Positions 10,350 through 22,865 of a stretch of DNA of 64,000 nucleotides are shown piece after piece. The stretch is from the NCBI GenBank assembly GCA_029962745.1, contig CM057158.1:4727554-4791553 (forward strand), given 5' to 3'. Under the pieces are notes generated by a model, which saw nothing but the letters and a program-made list of their open reading frames with translations, did not search any database and was not told where the DNA came from. Position numbers and translations under genes: made by a program. The stretch comes from Echinometra lucunter (lineage: Eukaryota > Echinodermata > Echinoidea > Camarodonta > Echinometridae). Position 1 is the first letter of the stretch. Every line of letters starts with the position of its first letter.

Positions 10350-12443
10350 TTGAAACATTTAAAATATAAAGAGACTCTGTATTAAAGATCAGATTCTTAT
10401 GTTCGTTTATTTTCCATAATTTTGCATGAAAAGGAGGGGGTGGGTAGGAACGAAAATTATGATGCTTTTTTAATACTTATTTTACCCCGACACAATGCAA
10501 ATCCTTTTCACTTTTATCATGATTGCAATAATGGAAAGAGTCTGCATTAAGCATGGGATTTTAAATTTTTGTTGGGGGTATAAAAGATTTTGCAATTTTT
10601 GTTCCTATTCACCCACCCAGTTCTGTGGTACGTCCTGTTTTCATGATTTCTACGTGTATTATGTGTACCTCTCCCAAAAATGATGCGAATACTCTTCGTT
10701 CTTTTCATTTGTCAGGAGTCAAGGAGTCAAAAGGGTGTGCATTTTTTTCAGGGGGAAGGCAGAAAGAATTTTTTTTCTACCAAGAAGAGAAAAATAAAAA
10801 ATTGGATCATATACATCGGTTTAATTACATTGATTATTTCCTCTGTTTTCGTTCCATAAGTCTGACTTATTTTTTTTTTACAATTATTATTTACCCTATT
10901 CAAACCATTCAAAACAATCAAATCTAGATTTACGGGATTTTTTTTTTCAGATTCAAAAGCAAATATTCTTCTTTTCCTTCCCCCTTTCCTTCTTTATGAT
11001 TTGATTATATTGAGATATCTATATCTTTTTATTTCTAATTATGTAAACCATACTAAAACACAAAATATTTATTGCTCTTCTATTTGTAATAATATTCTAT
11101 TTGATTCTTGAACACTGCGTTAGATTCAAAACAAGAGTTCCCCTCTCTCGCTCTCTCTCTCTCTCTCTCTCAATTATATACTTTTTAAAAGTTTTTAGTT
11201 GCTTTTTTGAATACTCTATATCACATTGAAAATAGTAATCTTTTTTCTCTCTCTCTCTTAATATAATCATGTACCAGCAACTACTATTTCCCTTTTTCAT
11301 AGGCCTCAGCAAGTCTAACTTTGCTTGCTTGAAAACCGTATGTGACCTTCAACACGAGTAAATATTGGGTACATTATGGTCTTCGCAACCATTGTTTACA
11401 AAAATAGATTCATTTTTAAATCATATTTAAAGTGAAAATAAAAAACAAAAAAATTCTCTCTCTCTTGCTTCGTTTCAACCTTTGAAATAAATAGTCTATT
11501 TAGATTAATTCGCAGCAATAATTGTTTCCTTTTTTCTGCTTAGCAAATCTATGGCTTGTTTGTAGACTCTATCAGATTGAAAGTTTGAGTTTTTCCAATG
11601 CTCTTTGTAACCATGAATATTTCAAATGAATTTATAGGATTGCTTTTATACAAGATTAAAAAACAAATACTCTCTTCTCTCTCAATCTTTCTTCCCCTCT
11701 CTCTCTTCTAATGATAGTCTTTCCCTGTCTTTATTTTCTTGTGTGAATAGCGTGAATCAGCATTAATCAAATTCCTTATGTTTATCAGTCACGAAATTTT
11801 CATTTGCTTCTTTAAATGATTTAATCAAATACACCAGATGAGTTAAATCATTAATATTTCTGATGAATCTCATTACTACTGTGACGTTACTTTTCATTCC
11901 TGACCATCATATCCACATCAAGAACTATTCCTGAAATTTGCTTATTGTAGAAATCCATTTTCAAGTTTATGAGTACTGTATGTAGAATTAAAACCAAGTA
12001 CCCATCTCTCTAAATCCTTTGTAGCTATAACATTTAAGTCCACATTTTTCCTTTAGATTCATGCAAAACTTATTCCCTGTCTACGTGACTTTTCCTTCTC
12101 TTTTTGTTGTTCTTTGTTTATTTTATCATTTGATTTCCCTTTTTAGTACTGAATTTTCTTTCTGAAACCGTTATACTTTGTTGCCGTTTTTGTTATTCTT
12201 TTATTATTTCATTTCCGTTTTTAGTATTGAATTTTCCTTCAAAAACTTTATCCTTTTTTGCTCTTTTTTAAATTATTATTTATTATTATTCTTTTCTCTT
12301 TTTGGTAGTGAACTTTATCATTATTTACAGCAAGAACCCTCTCCCATCTCCGTGTCCTTGGTATTCTAACAACTGCAACACAAGAGAACAGTCTGTTCTG
12401 AATTCTCCAAGATCTAGGTCTACACATATTTAACACGCCCACC
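10067..12443. other. no gene; CT/GA microsatellites and end of the degenerate array
   Basis: Low-complexity CT tracts lie at about 10305-10350 and 11145-11170. The remainder is AT-rich and contains decayed array landmarks. Nothing here resembles an exon except the short 5' leader just before 12444. Confidence 0.45.
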
Positions 12444-13415
12444 ATGTCGTCGGAACAATTTGAAAGGATTGAAGATGATTACCGAACTATATGTGAGACA
12501 GTCAAGTACAAACCTGAAGCAAGAATTCCAAAGTCATCTGGTGAGGAACGGGTGAAGTACGTAGAGTTCTTCGAAAGACAGAAGAATTCCTTGAGATGGT
12601 TACAGGTCTATAGAGGATGAAGCAAGACCAGCTCCGTGAAGTTTTAGAGTTCAACTCGTGGGTGCAGTGAGGTCTTACAGAAGAGAGGTAGAAAAACTAC
12701 AGAGAGATGCTCATCGATTAGGTGGACAGACGAGTGGCAGGGATGAGCTTCTATCAAGCGGGTTTAACCCCAAGTCATACTCTGAGCTAGGCCCACCAAG
12801 ACTCCCAGAAGAATCGTGCGATTGGAGGCTTAAGGGGGGGTTCAGATATGAGGCAACATAGTGGCGCCACATTTTAATGTCTAAGTCTGTGGTGTATGAG
12901 GCGACAAAAAATGTTGCCGAGGCAGGACATATTTTTTGCTGCGTGGCTGCACACCATTCAAATTCCTAAAAAGTTTAGCGCAAAATATGTTTCATGAAAT
13001 TGTCTGCGCAAGTTTTGCCAGTTCTCTTTTATTTGATAGTTGACGCGTTAATGCACGTTCATCAACATATTAAGTGGCGCCACAATGTCGCGCCATATAT
13101 GAACACCCCTTTAGAGAGTTTCAACCGGACCAGCCAGAGTCTTATATCTTGACTGATAGAACATAGCGAATAGCAGCTGAGACAGATGAGATAGGAGATG
13201 GAATCCTGGATGAACCTGATGGACAGAAGGAGCAACTTCTTAGGACAAGAGATAGGCTAGAAGATATGGATGGGAATCTAAGCAAGAGTAGAAAAATACT
13301 CAACAGTACATAGCAAGAAGGGTCATCACCAATAAACTCAACTTATCTGGCATCACCCGTGCTTGCGGGAGTTGCCATCCTTGGTGTGATCGTACGGTGG
13401 AAGTTCTTTTCATAA
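12444..13415 (+). pseudogene. VTI1B: VTI1B-like Qb-SNARE retropseudogene, split by a MITE
   Basis: The copy starts at ATG 12444 (MSSEQFERIEDDYRTICETV) and ends at TAA 13413-13415 after VRWKFFS. It is collinear with VTI1B, a vesicle SNARE of the late endosomal/Golgi pathway, with no introns. Recognisable blocks in order are the N-terminal three-helix bundle (SFRVQLVGAVRSYRREVEKL near 12630-12700), the SNARE region (IAAETDEIGDGI near 13157-13200, then NLSKSRKIL near 13270-13300), and a short hydrophobic tail anchor near 13360-13412. Several frameshifts and in-frame stops break it, including the TGA at 12618. A 278-bp element sits inside at 12833-13110. Removing it leaves roughly 700 bp, the size of the parent coding sequence. 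No poly-A tail remains visible. Family assignment is from remembered SNARE sequence; the pseudogene status is seen directly. Confidence 0.75.
12833..13110. mobile_element. 278-bp Harbinger-like MITE with TTA duplication
   Basis: TTA at 12830-12832 and 13111-13113 flanks inverted ends of about 40 bp (left AGGGGGGGTTCAGATATG, right inverse AGGGGTGTTCATATATGG, both continuing to GTGGCGCCAC). A TWA 3-bp duplication fits PIF/Harbinger transposition. It lies inside the VTI1B copy, so it inserted after the retrocopy formed. Confidence 0.75.
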
Positions 13416-14570
13416 TAGCATGACATCTCATCCCCCAAACCAAAACACTTTAGAAATAGAGTAGATATTCATGATGTATGTGAATTGTACATGCATATTT
13501 AAGTCAGTGACGAGTGAAGGATGTAATTATACTGGAGAGAGAGAGAGAGAGACAGAGAGAGAGAGAGAGACAGAGAGAGAGCAGAGCCCAAACCTTCCTT
13601 GGTATCAGGTTAAAAAGTATAGTTTAGATCATGGTATCACTATCAATCGCATTATTTCATTCATGTACATTTGACGTTTTATCTGCTACCAAAAGAATAT
13701 ATTTACCATAATATATAAAATCAATAAAAGGACATATTATGAATTTTGACAAAATAATATTTTGGGGGCATTTGGGCATTTTTTATTTTTGCTTGTACTC
13801 TCCCACTTGCAGTGCACATTTTAACCTTGTCAAGTTTTTACTTGGTAGGAGTTTTTTAAAGGAATTGAAATATCGCATTATGATGCAATTTTTTTCTTTA
13901 ATTCTGACTTCTGCGCAACTAAATTAACACTTCCACGTCTGGAAATGAAAATGTAAGTTGCTGATTTCTAACATATTCTACTGTGATAACGGGATCCTTG
14001 TTATTTTTATTAACACCTTGGCAGAAATTTTCTTCTGTTAGTAATGATTTTAAGATGCCCTCCTGCAGACAAAGAACTTCTTCAGGTGGGAATATGCAGG
14101 TTGATAGTTCATTCTATTTACTGAAGTACAAGCAGAATATCAATAATTATGTTCATTTTAATGCATGCTGCATTGACCTACATTGTAAAAGAATATAAAT
14201 AAAAATTTCCAAATAAAGTAAGATTTTATGATATAAGGTTGAGATATCGAATTTCAACTCTAGCTGTGCAATTTTATGTCGTGATAAGTCAACTATAATA
14301 ATAATAACAACAATAATCTGGATTTTTACAGCGACTAATACTAAGTACATCTCTCTGATATCTCTAAGCGCTTTACAGAAATATTATTATCCCGGTCATC
14401 GGATTCCGTAAATGTGATAAAATTGCTTAATTTGTGATATTCCTAATGATGTTGCTAATTGTGTTGTAAAATTTATTTGTGATGAAGTGACTATCTTTGA
14501 AATATATTTCCAATAAAATGAACTCCACAATAATGAATTCAGTCTGTTATTATTTAATTCTTATCTTCTA
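13416..14570. other. no gene; GA microsatellite
   Basis: An interrupted (GA)n tract lies at about 13533-13585. The remainder is AT-rich, with no splice-bounded open frame and no recognised family. Confidence 0.45.
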
Positions 14571-15402
14571 ATCTTGCATCCTTTGCTCTCTTGCCCTCTG
14601 CTATATACCTCTGAAACACTCCTGCCTCTTCTACCCTTCTCCATCTGCTACCTTCCTACTTCTACTGCCCTCCTATATCTCTACTGCTGTCCCACCTCTC
14701 TATACTCTCCTCCTACTCCTACTACCCTTCTACCTTTGCTAATGTCATTCCTCTACAACCCTCCTAAATCTCCTACCATATTACCTAGCTCTGCCCCCCT
14801 TTCCTGCATGCATCCTTCTATCTCTACAACTGTAAAACCGCTTGTCCCCTACTGCTACTACTATCCTCCCCCACCTATTATCCTCCTCCATCTACTACCC
14901 TAATCAATCTACATATGCTACCTTCGTACCGCTACTACGCTCCTACCTCTGCTATACCCGTACCTCTACTACCCTCCTACCCCCACTCCCCTTCTACCTA
15001 TGCTACCCTCTACCTCGATTGCCTCCTACCTCTACTCCCCTCCAACCTCTGCTACCATCTTCTCTCCACTACCCTCCTACCTCGAATACCCTCCTAACTC
15101 TCCTACTCTCTACCTCTACTACCCCCTACATCTACTGATGCCCTAGCTCTCTATAATATCATCCTACCTCTGCTATTCTACCTCTACTACCCTCCTACTA
15201 CTACACTCCTACCTCGCTATACCCTCCTACCTCTACTGCCCTCTTACCTTTACTACTCTTCTACCTCAACTACCCTCCTACCTGTACTACCCCCTAACTC
15301 TACAATCCTCCTATTTCTATTCCCCTCCAATATCTACTACCCTCCTACCTCTACAACCCTCCTCCTACTCCCCTACCTCTACTACTCTCCTACCTCTCCT
15401 AC

Positions 15403-15621
15403 CAGGGGCGGTGATACAGGAGGAGGGGGCAGGGGGCGACTGCCCCCTATGATTTTCAAGTGGTCAGAAAAAAAAAAGAGGAGGAGTAAGAATTGCATGG
15501 GAAAGAGAGGGCTGGGTCATGCAACTATGATACCCCTATTAATTCTTTCATTTAAAAACGTTATTAAGTTTACATAATGGATCATCTTGCCCCCTATCAA
15601 AATACCCTGGCGCCGCCTCTG
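15403..15621. mobile_element. 219-bp hAT-like MITE inside the minisatellite
   Basis: The ends CAGGGGCGGTG and, inverted, CAGAGGCGGCGCC are followed by a G-run/GGGGGC block on both sides. The flanks TCTCCTAC and TCTACTAC match at 7 of 8 positions, suggesting an 8-bp duplication, though the surrounding repeat makes this ambiguous. CAGGGGCG ends are typical of hAT MITEs. Confidence 0.6.
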
Positions 15622-15824
15622 TCTACTACCCTCCTACCTCTGCTACCCTCCTACCTCTACTATCCTACTGCTACTCCCATCCTACCTCTACTCCCATCCT
15701 ACTACTCCCCCCTACATCTACTGCTCTCTTACCTCTACTCCTTTCCAACCTCTACTATCCTACATCGACACCCCTCTTACCTCTGCTACCCTTCTACCTC
15801 TACTACACTCCTACCTCTGCTATC

Positions 15825-16673
<849 letters not shown>

Positions 16674-19345
16674 CCTCTACTAACCTCCTACTGCTACTAC
16701 CCTCCTACCTCTACTCCTCTCCTCTACCATACCCTCCTACCTCTAACACCCTCCTACATTTACAACCCTCCTACTGCTGCTACCCTCTTACTTCTACTAC
16801 CCCCGCCTCTACTACCCTCCTACCTCCGCTATCCTCAGTTATCCTCCTACAACTACAACCCTCCTATTGCTACTACACTCTTACCTCAACTACCTCCCAC
16901 CTCTAATACCCTCCTACCTCTACTCCTCTCTTACCTCTACCATACCGTCCTACCTCTACCACCCTCCTACATTTACAACCCTCCTACTGCTGCTACCCTC
17001 TTACCTCTACTACCCCCGCCTCTACTACCATCCTACCTCCGCTAACCTCCTACATCTGCTACTCTCTTACCTCTGCTATCCTCCTATACATTTACTCCCC
17101 TCCTAACCTGTATATCCTCCTACCTCTACTCCCCTCCTACCTCTACTTAACCGTTCTACCTCTGCTATCCTCCTGTAACTACAACTACGGCTACTACACT
17201 CTTACCTCCACTACCCCCACATCTACTACCCTCCTACCTCTGCTACCTCTTCCTCTACTACCCTCCTACCTCTACCACCCTACCTCCTCGTACCTTTATA
17301 CCCTATATACTCGATCTACTATCCTCCTACTTCTACTTTCTTCGTACCACTACTACTCTCTCCTCGAGCTGCCCTCCTACCTTATCTATCCTCCTTCCTC
17401 TACTATCCACGTGCTACCCTCCTACCTCATCCACCCTCCTAACTCTACCACCCTCCTACCTCTACTATCCACGTACTATCCTCATACCTCTACTACCCTC
17501 CAACCTTTACGATCCTCCTAAAGATATTACCCTCTTACATCTATTATTCTCCTACCAGGCTCTACTACAATCCTACCTCAAATATACCTACCTTGCTGCC
17601 CCTGACTCTACTGCTGTTCTACCTTTCTATACTACCCTGCTACCATTCTACCCTCTACTACAGTCCTGCCTCATAATATCCTCCTACCTCTACTACTCTT
17701 TATACCACTCCTACTCATACTGCTACTCCCCTCCCTCTACTCCCCTCCTACCTCTGCTACCCTCCTACCTCTACTATCTACCTCTACTACCTCTAATCCT
17801 CTACCTCTACTACACTCCGACCTCTACTATCCTACCTCTACTTCCCCTACCTCTGCTACCATCCTACCTCTACTATCCCCCCTACCTTACTATCACCTAC
17901 TGCTACTCCACTCCATCCACTCCCATCCTAACCTCTATTCCACTCTACCTCTACTATCATATGCTACTACCCTCCATCACTCCCCTCCTACCTCTATTCC
18001 ACTTCCTACCTCTACTATCCTACTGCTACTCCCTCCTTCTACTCCCTCCCTACCTCTATTCCACTCCTACCTCTACTATCCTACTGCTACTCCCCTCCTA
18101 CCTCGTTTCCCCTCCTACCTCTGCTATCCCACTGTACTCCCCTCCCTCTACTACCCTTCCTTGACCTCTATTCCAATCATTACTCTACTATCCATTACTG
18201 CTACTCCCTCCATCCACTCCACTCCACATCTATTCCACTCTACCTCTACTATCCTACTGCTACTCCCCTCCATTCCACTCCCATCCTTACCTCTACTATC
18301 CTACTGATTACTCCCCTCCCTCACTCTATTCCCACTCATACCTCTTCTAATCCTACTGCTACTCCCCTGCCTTCTACTCCCTTCCTACCTCTATTCCACT
18401 CCTACCTCTACTATCCTTACTGCTACTCCCCTCCATCCACTCCCCTCCTACCTCTATTCCACTCCTACCTCTACTATCCTTACTGCTACTCCCCTCCATT
18501 TCACTTCCCCTCCACCTCTATTCACTATACCTCTATATTCATACTGCTACTCCCCTTCATCCACTCACCCTCCTCCCTCTATTCCAATTCATACCTCTAC
18601 TAATCTACTGCTTACTCCCCTCCATCCACTCCATTCCTAACTCTTACTATCCTACTGCTACTCCCCTCATTCTACTCCCCCTCCTACCTCCATTCCACTA
18701 CTACCTCTACTATCCTACTGCTACTCCCCTCCATCTACTCCCCTCCTACCTCTATCCACTCATACCTCTACTATCCTTACTGCTACTCCCCTCTCCCCCT
18801 CCATCCACTCCCCTCCTACCTCTATTCCACTCATACCTCTACTATCCTACTGCTACTCCCCTCCATTCACTCCCTCCTACCTCTATTCCACTCATACCTC
18901 TACTATCCTACTGCTACTCCCCCTCCATCCACTCCCCTCCTACCTCTATTCCACTCATACCTCTACTATCCTACTGCTACCCCCCTCCTTCTACTCCCCT
19001 CCTACCTCTATTCCACTCCTACCTCTACTGCCTCCTAAAACGCCCCTCCATCATGTGCTACGCTCTTTCCTCTCCTACCCTCCTACTACTACTTTCCTCC
19101 TACCTCTGCTACCCTCGTATATACCTTTACTATCGCCATACTTCTACTTCCCTCTAGCATCAGCTACCCTATTACCTTCCTGTCCTTCATTCCTACCTCT
19201 ACTATCTTCCGATACCTGTAGATACTACCGTCCTACATCAACTGCCCTCCTACCTTACCACCATTCTACCACAACTACCATCATTCATTCGCTACTGTCT
19301 ATACCTGCTACCCTCCTACCATTACTGTCGTCCTTCCTCTACTAA

Positions 19346-22126
19346 CTCTACTACCATCTTCGCTTCATTCAGTTTTCTCTCAACGGCAATCCTGCCTCTA
19401 TTATCATTACTAAAAAAGAGCTACCTTTCCTACATCTATTATCGACCTTCACGAGTTGCGCCATTAGATGACAGTAGAACAATGAAATGGACATTGCAGA
19501 AAAAAAAACGTTCTAAGATTTCAGTCTTTGCCAATAAATGCTTATAATTACACATGTATATCAAAAGAAAACTCAGAAAAACATGTTATATGAAAAGGGC
19601 CTTGCACGATTACATTATTGTTCAAATTGACAAATTTGCAACAAAAAAGCCCTCAAACATCTCACTCTCTCTCCCCTCTCCTCCCTACACCCCTCTCTCC
19701 CCGCTCTCCCTCTCTCTCTCTCTCTTCCCACTCCCTCTATCAACGCACCCCCTCCCCCTCTTTCTCCTCTCGACCTGTGCCCCTCTCTCTTCCTAAGGTC
19801 TTCTCATCTGCCTTTAAATACACTCTCAGAACAGTTGGTTAAAGATCATTAGGGTGGTTGAAATACAAAACGACAAACTGATGAGCAAATTTTGTTTGTA
19901 TGTGAAAAGTAAAACAGATAGGGATTTCTTAAAACAGTAATTGTTGGTAAGTTTATATTTCACTCAACCTAATCATGCTAATGACTATATTAAAAGCAAT
20001 TCTGAGTGCTTGTATTTTTTCTGATAACAGTGAAACTACAAATAATTACACCTTCGCATTGAGTAATACATGAAAAAGAAATACAATAAGTACAAGAAAG
20101 AACAAGCAAACATCTAGTTACTCTCTTAAGTTTTACAAGATGCCTTATTCATTTTTAGAAATACAGAATTAAACACACAACATAAGCCAGACAATGCTAC
20201 CATATTACCTCTGATGAGTACACTGAGTGCACTTAGCCCGAATTGTTTTTCCTACAAGCAACATGTGCAAGGGCATATAGGAGATAAAACATTTATCATG
20301 TTTATAGAAATGTGGCAAAATGATGCATAACTATGATCTATGTAAATCCTTTCAATATACAGGTGTTTTCTAATAAAGGGGCAAAATTATCACCCCTACT
20401 CGCGTAGCTAGGGAGACAATGGGGCGGTCACCCCCTCCACAAACCTCCCCCCTCCCTGCACCATAGGGAGCGTGCTAAATTTGTAATTTGCACGTTTTGC
20501 GAGTTCATGACAGCGCGCCTTAAAATGAAATCCTGGCTACACCGCAGCTTCCCCCCCCCCCCCCCAAGAAAAAGGGGGAATCATCCATGGTGTTTTTAAA
20601 ATACAATACTGCAAACTTGTTTAAATTATAACAACATTGCTTTAAGAAAAAACATACATTATTATGATGATTGATGATAATGTACTCCATATAACTTTAA
20701 GGAAGAATGGGCAACAGAATACTTTTCCCTACTTAAGGACGGAATGAAAGGACTTCAAATTTGTGGACTCGATTCTTTTAAGTTACTTGTAAACTACTAT
20801 ATAATACACTATAATTTCGGCTAGACTTCTGCCTATAAATCATCTGAAAACGTGAAATCAATTTTTAGTCTTTGTCTTAAAAGCTGTTATTTTATAATCC
20901 TAATTTAAAAGAGGAGATTGTCTCCAATTATCCAAACAAGTTTTATCTCCATTTTTATACAATAATTTGACTATAGTTCGTCTTTGAGGGCTTGCTATTC
21001 ATTGTGTTCAAAATACTGATTTAGAGCGGGAAGAAGGAAAGCTTTTATTTCTGTCCAAAATGCTGATACAGGCAATCACTTCCAGGGTGATTTGTTTTAG
21101 TACACTAAAAAAACTTGTTTACACTTCGGTTCTGTTAAAAGACCCTCACACAATTTAAATGGTTTATCTGTTAATTTTGGAATTTGTAAGTCAAGAAAAT
21201 ATCCCTCAAAATCACACTGACCGTTTTCTGTACTGTAGAGATTTGATAATCGCCCGTGCAGTTATTTTCTTGTTTTGCTGGTTTGTTATATTGTACCTTT
21301 ATTAACGTGTTAGCAAAATTGAATTCTTATCAACATTTCTCTTGTTCTAATGATAGTTTTTTTTCTTTTTTTTCCCCCCTTCTTCTAACCATTTTCTTGA
21401 CCTGATAATTAAGCCTTGAAATTTTTTCCTGTTTAGTATTTTTTTTTTCATAATAATCATAAGTTTTACCTTTCAGTTTCCATATTTTTTCCATTTAACT
21501 TTCGCAATTTCTCCTCTAAAATGTTGCGGTTTTTTTTTCTTTTTCTTGTTTTTTGCATATTACTAGACTATCTCTATTATTCAAGTTGGCATAGTGTTCT
21601 TGCCAAGATATACAAAAATCATTCTTTCACAGACCATGTCATCTATAATTCTACTTACCCAGGGAGATGGGAGTAACTGAATCTGTTTCGCGGTTCTTGC
21701 TTTTGTTCGCTGTCTTGGATCAGTCTGTGAGGAAGATGACCGTAACGCTTCTCACAGGTGCGGGGGAAAAAATCGATCCTTAAAGATCGATCGTTGAGGT
21801 TGGGTAACAATGCTATGATTTTTCTTTTAAACACACGGCACAACCGTTTTCTAGGCATGTACTGTATGACCTAGGGCATGTATGGTATGAATTCATCTAG
21901 ATGATTATTCGTAGAACTGGTAAGTTTTGTTTCTTTTCACTTTTCCTAATTTACTGAAAATCGACTCATGTTTTACCGAGGTGACCGATTAAATAATGAA
22001 TCTTTATTTGATTGGTATGTTTCTTCTTCTTCCTTGGGGAGTACATTCCACCTATGATGTATCGTCATTCTGCTGTTTGGGTGTCAAGTGCCGAGTATTC
22101 ACAATTAATGCTACATATTTACTTGA
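19346..22126. other. no confirmed gene
   Basis: Holds a CT-rich tract (about 19655-19790), a poly-C run near 20555, and an inverted element at about 20400-20556 whose ends resemble CGTAGCTAGGG and its inverse. On the minus strand at 21655-21858 an ATG-led 67-codon open frame (MPRKRLCRVFKRKII..) runs straight into a perfect GTAAGT donor. It could be a first exon, but I found no partner exon. Confidence 0.4.
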
Positions 22127-22500
22127 CATATTTATGTACGCTAAAAGCAATGCCTTGTCTAAGACAGCTGACATTTAGCACCTCGCTCTTGAAGATGTTC
22201 GAGGAGGTGCAGTCTAGGGCGTTCCATAATCTGTTGGCAGCAGGAAAGAATGAGTTTTTTATAACATTGTGTTCTGGCAAATGAGATTATTGAGAGTGAC
22301 CATGGGTCAGAAGATATGCATTCTGAAGATGACGTTGGACGTCTATGTGGATGATGCGATACAGTAGCAGAACCTTGGCTTCCGTGCCCTCCGCTCTTGT
22401 AGGTTGTGCCACTGAACCTGACTCCTGTTTCTGGAGTCACTAAGGTACTTGATACCTTTTCTCCATTGGAAACCAGTCGCAAGACTCAACCGTTCAGTAA
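22127..22500 (-). mobile_element. LINE reverse-transcriptase C-terminal fragment
   Basis: Read on the minus strand, one frame gives a typical LINE ORF2 tail: VLLLYRIIHIDVQRHL, later NSFFPAANRLWNALD and IFKSEV, ending at a stop near 22127. The FFP..RLWN motif is characteristic of the C-terminus of CR1/L2/RTE-like elements. In-frame stops near 22285 and 22440 show it is dead. Confidence 0.6.
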
Positions 22501-22865
22501 GTCCGTGCTAGGCTCGCCGAGCAATATCGCCCGAAGCAGGGAAATGGCGAAAAACAAGACTGGACTCAGATCGCACATTATATTGTTCAAAGAAACTGAT
22601 ACTGAGAATGTTTTTCCCATCCCAACATGGCTACTGTAACAGAACTTTAATCATTTATTTTTGCTTACAATCATAGTCAATCAATCTCTTTCCACAGGCG
22701 CGTTCCCCAGCTGAGCACACACAGCAATAAGTAAACCACTTTTCTTCACCAAATATACTTCTGTTGTTTTTGTTTTCTCCCCATTATTTCGATTCAGCTT
22801 AAACACTGTTTGTTGTTGAATTTTTTTTTTTTTTTTTTTTACATACGTGTATCAATCAAATACGA

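Larger units (their letters stand above)
4140..11800. repeat. old, degenerate tandem array with poly-G punctuation
   Basis: Diverged versions of one unit recur at irregular spacing of roughly 0.35-0.5 kb. One landmark resembles TTTGCTTGTTCGAATACTG (near 4171, 4561, 4820, 4951, 5876, 8530, 9165, 10210, 11320, 11550, 11735). Another is a block around ATGATGCAGACC..TTTTCAT..AAAATGGAAAG..TCTGCATTATTC (near 5587, 5967, 6334, 8835, 10490). It is followed by a G-run and then by a TTCCAATTTTGTTCCTATTCACC-like motif (near 7741, 8485, 8970, 10590). The array is interrupted by palindromic elements and by the gap at 4978-5477. No gene is recognised inside it. Confidence 0.5.

Noticed and set aside
12178..12369. 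Hydrophobic 63-codon frame before the VTI1B copy
   Set aside because: T-rich low-complexity sequence; the apparent membrane protein is a composition effect.
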